Of a stretch of 64,000 nucleotides of DNA, positions 8,089 to 16,674 are shown piece after piece. The stretch comes from an uncultured Bacteroidaceae bacterium (GTDB lineage: Bacteria; Bacteroidota; Bacteroidia; Bacteroidales; Bacteroidaceae): NCBI GenBank assembly GCA_934293005.1, contig CAKQYA010000011.1, forward strand, positions 1-64,000, written 5' to 3'. The notes under the pieces were generated by a model. It was not told the origin of the DNA. It saw only the letters and a program-made list of their open reading frames with translations, and did no database searches. The stretch's first letter is position 1. Each line of letters starts with the position of its first letter. The position numbers and the translations under genes were made by a program.

Positions 8089-9117
8089 ATGAAGATTTTC
8101 CAGCATGTATCAGATATAGGAAATCTGAGAAAAGCCCTCGACGAGGCCTTTGAAATAAAGAAAGACCGTTACAAATACCAAGAGCTTGGCAAAAACAAGA
8201 CAGCCATGCTCATCTTCTTCAACAACTCCCTGCGCACCCGACTGTCCACACAGAAGGCCGCACAAAACCTTGGCATGAATGTCATAGTGCTCGACGTGAA
8301 CCAAGGAGCCTGGAAATTGGAAACAGAACGCGGCGTGGTGATGGAGAGCGACAAGAGCGAACACCTCTTGGAAGCTATCCCTGTGATGGGTTCATATTGT
8401 GACATCATAGGCGTTCGTTCATTTGCGCGTTTCGAATCGCGCAAAGATGATTATGAAGAAAAAATCCTTAATCAATTCATCAAATACAGCGGCCGCCCCG
8501 TCTTCTTCATGGAAAGTGCGACAGTGCATCCGCTTCAGGCTTTTGCGGATCTCATCACAATTGATGAGTATAAAGACAAGACAGAGATTGCCCCTAACCC
8601 TCTCTTCGGCGGCATGCCAGTGAAACGCACGCCCAACAAGCGGCCAAAAGTTGTGCTCACATGGGCTCCACATCCTAAAGCTCTGCCACAAGCAGTACCC
8701 GACTCTTTTGCAGAATGGATGAATGCTGCCGATGTCGACTTTGTCATCACACACCCTGAGGGATACGAGCTCGACCCTCTGTTTGCAGGCAATGCCAAGG
8801 TTGAATATGACCAAATGAAGGCCTTTGAAGGCGCAGATTTCATTTATGCCAAAAACTGGAGCTGTCCGGGAGTGACACAACCTGAAAACTACGGCAAGGT
8901 GCTCGGAGATTACCATGACTATCTCAATTGGACTGTCTCAGAACGCCAGATGGCTGTGACCAACAATGCTTTCTTCATGCATTGTCTTCCTGTGCGCCGA
9001 AACATGATTGTGACAGACGATGTCATCGAGGCACCAACATCCATCGTCATCCCTGAGGCTGCCAACAGAGAGATTTCTGCAACCGTTGTGCTTAAGAGAA
9101 TGCTTGAATCTTTATAA
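8089..9117 (+). CDS. argF': N-succinylornithine (or N-acetylornithine) carbamoyltransferase
   Basis: A 342-residue carbamoyltransferase of arginine biosynthesis. The carbamoyl-phosphate motif SLRTR (47-51), HPLQ (147-150) and HCLPVRR (298-304) are all present. The sequence closely follows the Bacteroides fragilis succinylornithine enzyme, including GAWKLETERG and the ending NREISATVVLKRMLE, so N-succinyl-L-ornithine is the expected substrate. It is longer than that enzyme (about 318 residues); the extra residues appear to lie at about 162-185 (KDKTEIAPNPLFGGMPVKR). It is the last + strand gene before the convergent lgt, with a bidirectional palindrome between them. Confidence 0.87.
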   Translation: MKIFQHVSDIGNLRKALDEAFEIKKDRYKYQELGKNKTAMLIFFNNSLRTRLSTQKAAQNLGMNVIVLDVNQGAWKLETERGVVMESDKSEHLLEAIPVMGSYCDIIGVRSFARFESRKDDYEEKILNQFIKYSGRPVFFMESATVHPLQAFADLITIDEYKDKTEIAPNPLFGGMPVKRTPNKRPKVVLTWAPHPKALPQAVPDSFAEWMNAADVDFVITHPEGYELDPLFAGNAKVEYDQMKAFEGADFIYAKNWSCPGVTQPENYGKVLGDYHDYLNWTVSERQMAVTNNAFFMHCLPVRRNMIVTDDVIEAPTSIVIPEAANREISATVVLKRMLESL

Positions 9118-9125
9118 ATATCAAT

Positions 9126-9171
9126 GCCATTAAACCCAAATCTGTGATTAGACAGATTTGGGTTTAATGGC
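9126..9171. repeat. Minimal family B palindrome, bidirectional terminator
   Basis: Perfect 20-bp arms (9126-9145 and 9152-9171), each containing AAACCCAAATCTGT or its complement, with the 6-nt loop GATTAG. It lies between convergent argF' and lgt and is followed on the + side by CTTTCTTCCTT. The lgt stop codon lies in its loop, so one arm encodes the last residues of Lgt. Confidence 0.85.
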
Positions 9172-10044
9172 TTTCTTCCTTGCCCAAACCATGCATGCTA
9201 TGCCAATGACAGCAAATGGGATGCTGAGTATCTGCCCCATGTCAAGAAGCATGCCCTGCTCGAAGTGAACCTGCTCTTTTTTAAAGAACTCTACAAAGAA
9301 GCGGAATATGAATATTGCTGTCAAACAGAATCCAAAATAAAAACTGCTACCTACAGCCACAGGAGATGCAGGTCTCATATCCTTCTTCCAATGCACATAT
9401 ATAGCTATACCGACGAAGAATATTATGATGTAAGCAATGGCCTCATACAGCTGCGCAGGATGGCGGGGCACTGCGATGCCATCCACAAGGGCTTCTCTGC
9501 TATGAAAGATGAATGCCCATGGCACATCTGTCTGATTGCCTATAATCTCTGAATTCATAAGATTGCCAAGACGAATGCAAGCTGATGTCACAGGCACAGC
9601 TATAGCTATGTTGTCCAGCACTCGCCATACCGACAGTTGTGTCTTGCGGCAATATAGGATTAAGGCAATGATCAGTCCTATGGTGCCTCCATGACTTGCA
9701 AGACCTTCATAACCTGTGAACTTCCACACCCCATCTGGCATGAGGCGAAACGGTATAAGCATCTCGATGAAACCATTCCAGCTTGTGAGATAAAACTGTG
9801 GTTCATAAAAGATGCAATGTCCGAGTCTTGCACCAGCGAGCACCCCTACAAAGCAATAAAAGAACAAAGGCTCAAACTTTTCATCCTCTATCTTCTGCTG
9901 CTTGTATAGTCGCTGAACAATGAGGTAAGCAAGCAGCAAGCCCACGCACCACATAAAGGAATACCATCTCACGCTGAACGAGCCTATTGTAAACAGCTCG
10001 ACATCAGGCATCCAATCTATATATAAAGCACTGAAATTAAACAT
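9148..10044 (-). CDS. lgt: Prolipoprotein diacylglyceryl transferase
   Basis: A 298-residue inner-membrane enzyme that transfers diacylglycerol to the lipobox cysteine of prolipoproteins. About seven hydrophobic segments are visible. The family motifs are GYEGLASHGGTIGLI (catalytic-region His) and IRLGNLMNSEIIGNQTD (the Lgt signature). The C-terminal residues AIKPKSV are encoded by one arm of the family B palindrome at 9126-9171, so the present end of the protein derives from a repeat. It is a single gene on the - strand, convergent with the carbamoyltransferase gene. Confidence 0.93.
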   Translation of the reverse strand: MFNFSALYIDWMPDVELFTIGSFSVRWYSFMWCVGLLLAYLIVQRLYKQQKIEDEKFEPLFFYCFVGVLAGARLGHCIFYEPQFYLTSWNGFIEMLIPFRLMPDGVWKFTGYEGLASHGGTIGLIIALILYCRKTQLSVWRVLDNIAIAVPVTSACIRLGNLMNSEIIGNQTDVPWAFIFHSREALVDGIAVPRHPAQLYEAIAYIIIFFVGIAIYVHWKKDMRPASPVAVGSSFYFGFCLTAIFIFRFFVEFFKKEQVHFEQGMLLDMGQILSIPFAVIGIACMVWARKKAIKPKSV

Positions 10045-10077
10045 GGTAGTTTCTATTCATTAAATGATGCCATATTA

Positions 10078-10159
10078 AACCCAAATCGGTCATTAGACCG
10101 AAACATGGAAATATCAGGACATTATTGCTTCTTTTCAAATCTAATGACCGATTTGGGTT
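10078..10159. repeat. Family B element, internally deleted copy
   Basis: Arms AACCCAAATCGGTCATTAGA and its inverse flank CCGAAACATGG and ATCAGGACATTATTGCTTCT. These match the left part of the 196-bp copy at 359-554, but the central hairpin of about 115 bp is absent. It lies between lgt and ychF and abuts the ychF terminator. Confidence 0.85.
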
Positions 10160-10187
10160 AAAAAGAAGGTGGCTACGCCCGCCTTCC
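10160..10187 (-). terminator. Probable terminator of ychF
   Basis: On the - strand the inverted repeat GAAGGCGGGC...GCCACCTTC is followed by TTTTTAACCC. The T-run is supplied partly by the edge of the adjacent family B element. Confidence 0.65.
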
Positions 10188-10228
10188 TTTAAGATTTCTC
10201 ACAAAAGGGCACAGAATCCAACAGGACC

Positions 10229-11332
10229 TTACACATTGAAACGGAAGTGCATGATGTCGCCATCCTGCACCACATAGTCTTTGCCTTCCACACCAAGTTT
10301 GCCAGCCTCACGCACAGCAGCCTCACTGCCATACTTGATGTAGTCGTCATACTTTATCACCTCTGCGCGGATGAAGCCCTTCTCAAAGTCGGTATGAATG
10401 ACACCTGCACACTGAGGAGCTTTCCATCCTTTGCGGAAAGTCCATGCCTTCACCTCCATCTCACCTGCAGTGATGAATGTCTGCAAATTGAGAAGAGCAT
10501 ATATGGCCTTGATGAGGCGGTTGCATCCACTCTCCTCCAATCCCATATCTTCCAAAAACATCTGCTTCTCCTCATAGCTCTCAAGTTCTGCAATGTCCGA
10601 CTCAGTCTGTGCACTTATGACGATAAGCTCAGCGTCCTCACCCTTAATGGCCTCACGCACTTTCTCCACATATTCATTGCCTTCTTTTGCGCTTGCATCG
10701 TCAACATTGCACACATAAAGCACTGGCTTAGTGGTAAGAAGGAACATGTTTTTGGCAGCAGCCACCTCTTCGTCATTCTCAAGTTCCACAACACGTGCCG
10801 ACTGTCCCTTTTCAAGAGCGTCTTTATATCTGAGAAGAAGCGAATATTCGACCTTTGCAGCCTTATCATGCCCCACATTAGCAAGTTTCTCTGTCTTCTT
10901 TATACGTGCCTCTACTGTCTCAAGATCCTTGAGCTGAAGTTCTGTGTCAATGATTTCCTTGTCACGCACAGGGTCAACAGAACCATCCACATGGACAATG
11001 TTGCCATTGTCGAAACATCTCAGCACATGTATTATGGCGTCACACTCACGTATGTTGCCAAGAAACTGATTGCCCAGACCTTCGCCCTTGCTTGCGCCTT
11101 TAACCAAGCCTGCTATATCTACAATATCACACACAGCGGGAACGATGCGTCCTGGATGAACGAGTTCAGCCAACTTGGTAAGCCTTTCATCGGGCACGCT
11201 CACCTGTCCAAGCTGAGCGTCGATGGTGCAGAAGGGGAAGTTGGCCGCCTGAGCCTTTGCGCTTGACAAACAATTGAAAAGAGTTGATTTACCAACATTT
11301 GGCAGACCAACAATACCAGCTTTTAATGCCAT
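10229..11332 (-). CDS. ychF: Redox-regulated ATPase/GTPase YchF (Obg family)
   Basis: A 367-residue P-loop NTPase of the Obg/HflX group that binds ribosomes and hydrolyses ATP. The Walker A GLPNVGKSTLFN lies at residues 9-20. DIAGLVKGASKGEGLGNQFL is the switch II/G3 region. The guanine-specifying NKxD is replaced by NVDD, as expected for the ATP-preferring YchF. The C-terminal TGS domain ends with VQDGDIMHFRFNV. It is transcribed away from purL from a clear TAACTTTG box. Confidence 0.94.
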   Translation of the reverse strand: MALKAGIVGLPNVGKSTLFNCLSSAKAQAANFPFCTIDAQLGQVSVPDERLTKLAELVHPGRIVPAVCDIVDIAGLVKGASKGEGLGNQFLGNIRECDAIIHVLRCFDNGNIVHVDGSVDPVRDKEIIDTELQLKDLETVEARIKKTEKLANVGHDKAAKVEYSLLLRYKDALEKGQSARVVELENDEEVAAAKNMFLLTTKPVLYVCNVDDASAKEGNEYVEKVREAIKGEDAELIVISAQTESDIAELESYEEKQMFLEDMGLEESGCNRLIKAIYALLNLQTFITAGEMEVKAWTFRKGWKAPQCAGVIHTDFEKGFIRAEVIKYDDYIKYGSEAAVREAGKLGVEGKDYVVQDGDIMHFRFNV

Positions 11333-11417
11333 ATTCAGTCAAATATTTTTCTTGTCTGTCTTTTCCCTCTTATGAGGGAATTGACAAAACTGTTCGTTTA
11401 GATAATGTTTTTCGATG

Positions 11418-11425
11418 CAAAGTTA
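11418..11425 (-). promoter_or_regulatory. -7 box TAACTTTG for ychF
   Basis: Matches TAnnTTTG on the - strand, about 85 bases before the ychF start, within the 191-base divergent ychF/purL spacer. Confidence 0.6.
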
Positions 11426-11489
11426 GTGAATTTCTGTGAGAAAATGCAAGTTACAATACGATTGTTCTATTTGTTAGGATAAAAATCAC

Positions 11490-11497
11490 TACCTTTG
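11490..11497 (+). promoter_or_regulatory. -7 box TACCTTTG for purL
   Basis: Matches TAnnTTTG, 27 bases before the purL ATG. A TTTG at 11470-11473 is a possible -33 element. Confidence 0.6.
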
Positions 11498-11523
11498 CAT
11501 CATAATTCTACCATAAGAAAGTT

Positions 11524-14500
11524 ATGATATATTTTTTTAGAACACCTGCACAAAGCGTGATCGCCACACAAGTAGACCACGCACTCACATCTGACGAGAC
11601 TAACGAACTCTGCTGGCTCTACGGAATGGCCAAGGCAGAAAGCGAGGAAAACCTTAAAGGATTCTTTGTAGGTCCGCGTCGAGAGATGATCACTCCTTGG
11701 AGCACAAACGCTGTTGAGATAACACAGAACATGGCCATCAATGGCGTACAGCGCATCGAGGAGTATTTCCCTGTTGACAATGAGGACGCAGAGCACGACC
11801 CAATGCTTCAGCGCATGTACAAGGGTCTCGATCAGAATATCTTCACAGTGAACATCCAGCCAGCTCCAATACTTCACATCGAGAATCTGGAGGAGTATAA
11901 CGAGAAAGAAGGCTTGGCTCTTTCGCCAGAGGAGATTGAATACCTTCACAAGGTAGAGGGACAGCTCAACAGAAAGCTTACAGACTCAGAGGTGTTCGGC
12001 TTTGCGCAGATCAACTCTGAGCACTGCCGTCATAAGATTTTCGGAGGCACATTCATCATCGATGGCAAAGAGAGAGAGAGCTCGCTCTTCCAGATGATCA
12101 AGAAGACAACGCAAGAAAATCCAAACAAGATTCTATCAGCATACAAGGACAACGTGGCATTCAGCCAGGGACCTATAGTGGAACAGTTTGCGCCAGCCGA
12201 CCATTCCACAAGCGACTATTTCCAGATTAAAGACATAGAGTCTGTCATCTCACTTAAAGCAGAGACTCACAATTTCCCAACCACTGTTGAGCCATTCAAT
12301 GGAGCTTCCACAGGCACAGGAGGTGAAATCCGCGACCGAATGGGTGGCGGCGTCGGCAGTTGGCCTATCGCAGGCACAGCTGTGTATATGACAAGTTATC
12401 CACGCAACGGCGTGGCACCAAGCCAGCCTCATAGCTATCCTAAGTGGACAGCATCTGACAAAGAAGGCGACATACGTCCATGGGAGCAGGTTCTTCCAAT
12501 CCGCCAGTGGCTATACCAGACACCTGAGCAGATTCTCATCAAAGCTTCCAACGGAGCAAGCGACTTCGGCAACAAGTTTGGACAGCCTCTCATATGTGGA
12601 TCTGTGCTCACATTCGAGCATGAAGAGACCCAAACATGGGAAAATGGCGAGACTGCAACTGAACAATACGGATACGACAAAGTCATCATGCTTGCCGGAG
12701 GTGTAGGGTACGGCACTAAGCGCGACTGCCTCAAAGGCACTCCTGAGAAGGGCAACAAGGTGGTGGTAGTAGGCGGTGACAACTACCGCATCGGACTCGG
12801 CGGAGGCTCCGTGTCATCGGTAGACACAGGACGCTATTCATCAGGCATCGAGCTTAATGCAGTGCAGCGCGCAAACCCTGAGATGCAGAAGCGTGCAAAC
12901 AACCTTGTGCGCGCACTTTGCGAGGAAGATGTCAACCCAGTGGTCAGCATCCACGACCACGGCTCGGCAGGACACGTCAACTGTCTCTCCGAACTTGTTG
13001 AAGACTGTGGTGGCCTTATAGACATGACAAAGCTTCCTATAGGCGACAAAACGCTTTCAAGCAAAGAGATTATCGCCAACGAGAGCCAAGAACGCATGGG
13101 CCTTCTCATTGACGAGAAGCATATAGAGCATGTGCGACAGATAGCAGAGCGCGAACGCGCACCAATGTATGTGGTAGGTGAATGCACAGGCGACGCCCAC
13201 TTCGCATTCCAGCAGGGAGACGGCATACGTCCATTTGACCTCGATGTAGCCCAGATGTTCGGTCATTCGCCAAAGACATACATGCGCGACGAGACCGTAG
13301 AACGCAAATATGAAGATGCCACATATTCATTCGACGACATAGAGACATACCTTGAAAACGTGCTCAGACTCGAAGCTGTGGCATGCAAAGACTGGCTCAC
13401 AAACAAAGTGGACCGTTCTGTCACAGGCAAAGTGGCGCGCCAACAGTGTCAAGGCGAGATTCAACTTCCACTCAGTGACTGCGGTGTCGTAGCACTCGAC
13501 TACAGAGGCAAGAAAGGCATTGCCACAGCCATCGGACATGCTCCACAGGCAGGCCTGGCTGATCCTGCAGCAGGCTCTGTGCTCTCTGTGGCTGAATCAT
13601 TGACAAACCTTGTATGGGCTCCTCTTGCAGACGGACTCGATTCTGTCAGCCTCTCAGCCAACTGGATGTGGCCTTGCCGCTCACAGAAAGGCGAGGACGC
13701 TCGTCTCTATCAAGGAGTGGAAGCTCTCAGCGACTTCTGCTGCGCTCTTCATGTCAATGTGCCAACAGGCAAAGACTCTCTCTCCATGACACAGAAATAC
13801 CCTGATGGAAGCAAGATTGTATCTCCTGGCACAGTCATCGTCTCTTCAGGAGGCGAAGTGTCAGACATCAGAAAAGTTGTCAGTCCAGTGCTTGTCAACG
13901 ACAAGGATACGACTCTCTACCATATCGACTTCTCATTCGACACACTGAAACTCGGAGGTTCTGCCTTTGCCCAGACTCTTGGAAAAGTAGGCAGCGACGT
14001 TCCTACAGTGAAGGATGCCGATTACTTCCGCGATGCATTCCTCGCAGTGCAAGACCTCGTCAATGACGAACTCATTCTTGCAGGCCACGACATAAGTGCT
14101 GGCGGTCTCATCACCACCCTCCTTGAGATGACATTCGCCAACAAAGAAGGCGGCATTGAAGCAAACCTCAACACTATTAACGAGAGCAATCCTGTGAAGC
14201 TCCTCTTCGCAGAAAATCCAGGTGTTGTCATCCAAGTGAGAAACACAAACAGGAAGGAAGTGGAGAAGATGCTCAACAATGCAGGCGTTGGCTTCACAGA
14301 AATAGGCCATCCTATAAGCAATCGCGAAATTGTTGTGAAGAAAGACAGACGCACACGCCGCTTCGACATCAATAAGCTGCGTGACATATGGTTCGATGCT
14401 TCATATCGCCTCGACACCAAACAGTCGTTCAACGGAATGGCCAAAGAGCGTTACAACAACTATAAGGACCAGCCTCTTGAGCATGTGTTCCCTAAGAGCT

Positions 14501-15324
14501 TCACAGGCAAGTTTGCACAGTATGGCATAACCCCCGACCGTCGCGAACGCACAGGCATCAAAGCAGCCATCATACGTGAAAAAGGCACAAACGGTGAGCG
14601 CGAGATGGCCTACTCACTTTACCTCGCTGGCTTCGATGTGAAGGACGTGATGATGACAGACCTCGTAAGCGGCCGTGAAACTCTCGAAGACATCAACATG
14701 ATAGTGTTCTGCGGCGGATTCTCAAACTCCGATGTGCTTGGCAGCGCAAAAGGATGGGCAGGAGCTTTCCTTTTCAACCCTAAGGCCAAAGCAGCTCTTG
14801 ACGCTTTCTATGCCCGCGAAGACACACTCTCACTCGGCATATGCAATGGTTGCCAATTGATGATTGAGCTTGGACTTATAAACAACAACCACGCTGTGGC
14901 CGACGCAAAGGACTACGCACAGATGCTCCATAACGTGAGCCACAAGTTTGAAAGCGGTTTTGTAACTCTCGCAATCCCTGAGAATGAGTCGGTAATGTTC
15001 CGCACATTAGGAGGCAGCAAACTCGGCATTTGGGTTGCTCACGGCGAAGGCAACTTCCGTCTGCCAAAGCCTGAAGGCGAATACAACATCATAGCCAAGT
15101 ACAACTACTCAGGCTATCCTGCCAACCCTAACGGCTCTACATACGATGTGGCTGGTATTGCTTCTAACGATGGACGCCATTTGGCAATGATGCCACACCT
15201 TGAGCGCGCCATCTTCCCATGGCAGCAGGCCAACTATCCAGCCGACCGTCTGAAAGACGATGTCACTCCATGGATTGAAGCATTCGTCAACGCAAGAAAA
15301 TGGATTGAAGAAAAGACAAAATAG
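11524..15324 (+). CDS. purL: Phosphoribosylformylglycinamidine synthase (single-chain)
   Basis: A 1266-residue large PurL that makes FGAM from FGAR, ATP and glutamine in purine synthesis. An N-terminal PurS-like part is followed by two AIR-synthase-type halves; AETHNFPTTVEPFNGASTGT and the second-half HDISAGGLITTLLEM are typical. The C-terminal class I glutaminase has the nucleophile Cys1107 in GICNGCQLM and the later MMPHLERAIFPW carrying the His-Glu region. Length is normal for the single-chain form. It stands alone with its own promoter. Confidence 0.95.
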   Translation: MIYFFRTPAQSVIATQVDHALTSDETNELCWLYGMAKAESEENLKGFFVGPRREMITPWSTNAVEITQNMAINGVQRIEEYFPVDNEDAEHDPMLQRMYKGLDQNIFTVNIQPAPILHIENLEEYNEKEGLALSPEEIEYLHKVEGQLNRKLTDSEVFGFAQINSEHCRHKIFGGTFIIDGKERESSLFQMIKKTTQENPNKILSAYKDNVAFSQGPIVEQFAPADHSTSDYFQIKDIESVISLKAETHNFPTTVEPFNGASTGTGGEIRDRMGGGVGSWPIAGTAVYMTSYPRNGVAPSQPHSYPKWTASDKEGDIRPWEQVLPIRQWLYQTPEQILIKASNGASDFGNKFGQPLICGSVLTFEHEETQTWENGETATEQYGYDKVIMLAGGVGYGTKRDCLKGTPEKGNKVVVVGGDNYRIGLGGGSVSSVDTGRYSSGIELNAVQRANPEMQKRANNLVRALCEEDVNPVVSIHDHGSAGHVNCLSELVEDCGGLIDMTKLPIGDKTLSSKEIIANESQERMGLLIDEKHIEHVRQIAERERAPMYVVGECTGDAHFAFQQGDGIRPFDLDVAQMFGHSPKTYMRDETVERKYEDATYSFDDIETYLENVLRLEAVACKDWLTNKVDRSVTGKVARQQCQGEIQLPLSDCGVVALDYRGKKGIATAIGHAPQAGLADPAAGSVLSVAESLTNLVWAPLADGLDSVSLSANWMWPCRSQKGEDARLYQGVEALSDFCCALHVNVPTGKDSLSMTQKYPDGSKIVSPGTVIVSSGGEVSDIRKVVSPVLVNDKDTTLYHIDFSFDTLKLGGSAFAQTLGKVGSDVPTVKDADYFRDAFLAVQDLVNDELILAGHDISAGGLITTLLEMTFANKEGGIEANLNTINESNPVKLLFAENPGVVIQVRNTNRKEVEKMLNNAGVGFTEIGHPISNREIVVKKDRRTRRFDINKLRDIWFDASYRLDTKQSFNGMAKERYNNYKDQPLEHVFPKSFTGKFAQYGITPDRRERTGIKAAIIREKGTNGEREMAYSLYLAGFDVKDVMMTDLVSGRETLEDINMIVFCGGFSNSDVLGSAKGWAGAFLFNPKAKAALDAFYAREDTLSLGICNGCQLMIELGLINNNHAVADAKDYAQMLHNVSHKFESGFVTLAIPENESVMFRTLGGSKLGIWVAHGEGNFRLPKPEGEYNIIAKYNYSGYPANPNGSTYDVAGIASNDGRHLAMMPHLERAIFPWQQANYPADRLKDDVTPWIEAFVNARKWIEEKTK

Positions 15325-15453
15325 TTTATTTCCTCAAGACTATACATTATGCATGTTCTGGCAAGCTACGGCAATAGCGGCTATTTAGCAATATAAAGCC
15401 ACTCTGCCGAAACTTGTCAGAATGTGCCATTTACACATTATATAATATAATAC

Positions 15454-16014
15454 ATGAATATTTACACAGACATATTCCTCACGTTCGCCCAAATAGGCAG
15501 TTTCACCATAGGAGGTGGATATGCCATGATACAGATGATGGAGAAAGAAGTGGTGGATAAGAAACATTGGCTTAGTCATGAGGAGTTTGTCGACACCATG
15601 GTTGTGGCTCAGAGCACACCAGGACTCTTTGCCATCGACATGGCTTCACACATTGGTCTAAAGCTCAGAGGTGTGAAGGGTGGCATTGTAGGCGCACTTG
15701 CTACGGCTCTGCCATCCATCATTGCCATACTGCTCATAGCAATGTTCTTTCAAGCATTTAAGGACAACATCTATGTGGAGAAGATTTTCATGGGCATACG
15801 TCCTTGCGTGGTAGCGCTTATTCTTGCGCCATGTTTCAGCATGGCCAAAAAAGCCAAACTCAACAAACGCAACTGCTGGATTCCTATCTTGTGCCTGCTT
15901 TTGATAACATATTGTGATGTATCGCCGGTTCTTTGCATCCTTGCTGGCGGCATAGGCGGTTTTTTGTGGGGAAGAATGCATAAGAACAGTTTCGCAAGAG
16001 ATAATAAGGACTAA
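15454..16014 (+). CDS. Chromate transporter, half-size subunit 1
   Basis: A 186-residue membrane protein of the CHR family with about five or six hydrophobic segments. The family signature appears as FAQIGSFTIGGGYAMIQMM near residue 10, with the typical AQSTPGLFAIDMA. Half-size CHR proteins work as pairs, and the second half follows after 76 bases. Chromate or sulfate export is the named family role; the natural substrate in an anaerobe is uncertain. Confidence 0.88.
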   Translation: MNIYTDIFLTFAQIGSFTIGGGYAMIQMMEKEVVDKKHWLSHEEFVDTMVVAQSTPGLFAIDMASHIGLKLRGVKGGIVGALATALPSIIAILLIAMFFQAFKDNIYVEKIFMGIRPCVVALILAPCFSMAKKAKLNKRNCWIPILCLLLITYCDVSPVLCILAGGIGGFLWGRMHKNSFARDNKD

Positions 16015-16090
16015 GGCTTTCAATTTAAGCCAGGCTGAAACAGCATGCAAAAAACTTACATACAAAGAAAAAACAAGATAACATTAAACA

Positions 16091-16663
16091 ATGATATTCC
16101 TACAACTATTCTATGTATTCTCAAAGATAGGCATATTCAACTTTGGAGGTGGTTATGCCATGCTGTCGCTCATACAAGATGAATTGGTCAACAAGCATCA
16201 TTGGCTTACAGTAAATGAGTTTACCGACATTGTAGCAGTAAGTCAGTCGACACCTGGCCCTATAGGCATTAACTGTGCCACTTACGCAGGCTACACTGCA
16301 GTGCTGCATGCAGGCTATCCCACATGGGCCGCCATCCTCGGAGCCATATTAGCCTCGCTGAGCATCATATGGCTACCATTCATACTGATGGTGAGCATAA
16401 GCAAATACCTGCTCAAGCACAGCAAATCGCCAGACATAAACAATATATTCAGCACACTAAGGCCAGTCATAGTAGGACTCATAGGCTCTGCAGCCTTGAT
16501 GCTCATGTCGAAAGAGAACTTTGGCGACCCTACAGAGTCAGCTTTCAGTTTCATAGTGAGCATAACGATTTTCGTCCTCTCATTTGTGGGAGTGAGGCTG
16601 TACAAGCTAAGCCCAATACTCATAATAGTGCTGTGCGGCATAGCAGGATTGCTTATATACTAA
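16091..16663 (+). CDS. Chromate transporter, half-size subunit 2
   Basis: A 190-residue partner of the preceding half-size CHR protein. It shows the same N-terminal signature (FSKIGIFNFGGGYAMLSLI) and SQSTPGPIGINCATYAGY. The two are homologous and probably form a heterodimer of opposite topology. It lies 11 bases before the M16 peptidase gene, so the three are probably one transcript. Confidence 0.88.
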   Translation: MIFLQLFYVFSKIGIFNFGGGYAMLSLIQDELVNKHHWLTVNEFTDIVAVSQSTPGPIGINCATYAGYTAVLHAGYPTWAAILGAILASLSIIWLPFILMVSISKYLLKHSKSPDINNIFSTLRPVIVGLIGSAALMLMSKENFGDPTESAFSFIVSITIFVLSFVGVRLYKLSPILIIVLCGIAGLLIY

Positions 16664-16674
16664 TTAAATGACTC

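Noticed and set aside
10247..11266. 339-codon frame on the + strand opposite ychF
   Set aside because: Antisense shadow of a clear YchF gene; composition is Cys/His/Leu-rich and matches no family.
15454..16663. A frameshifted single full-length chromate transporter
   Set aside because: Both halves have their own start, complete signature and a 76-base spacer; paired half-size CHR proteins are a known arrangement.
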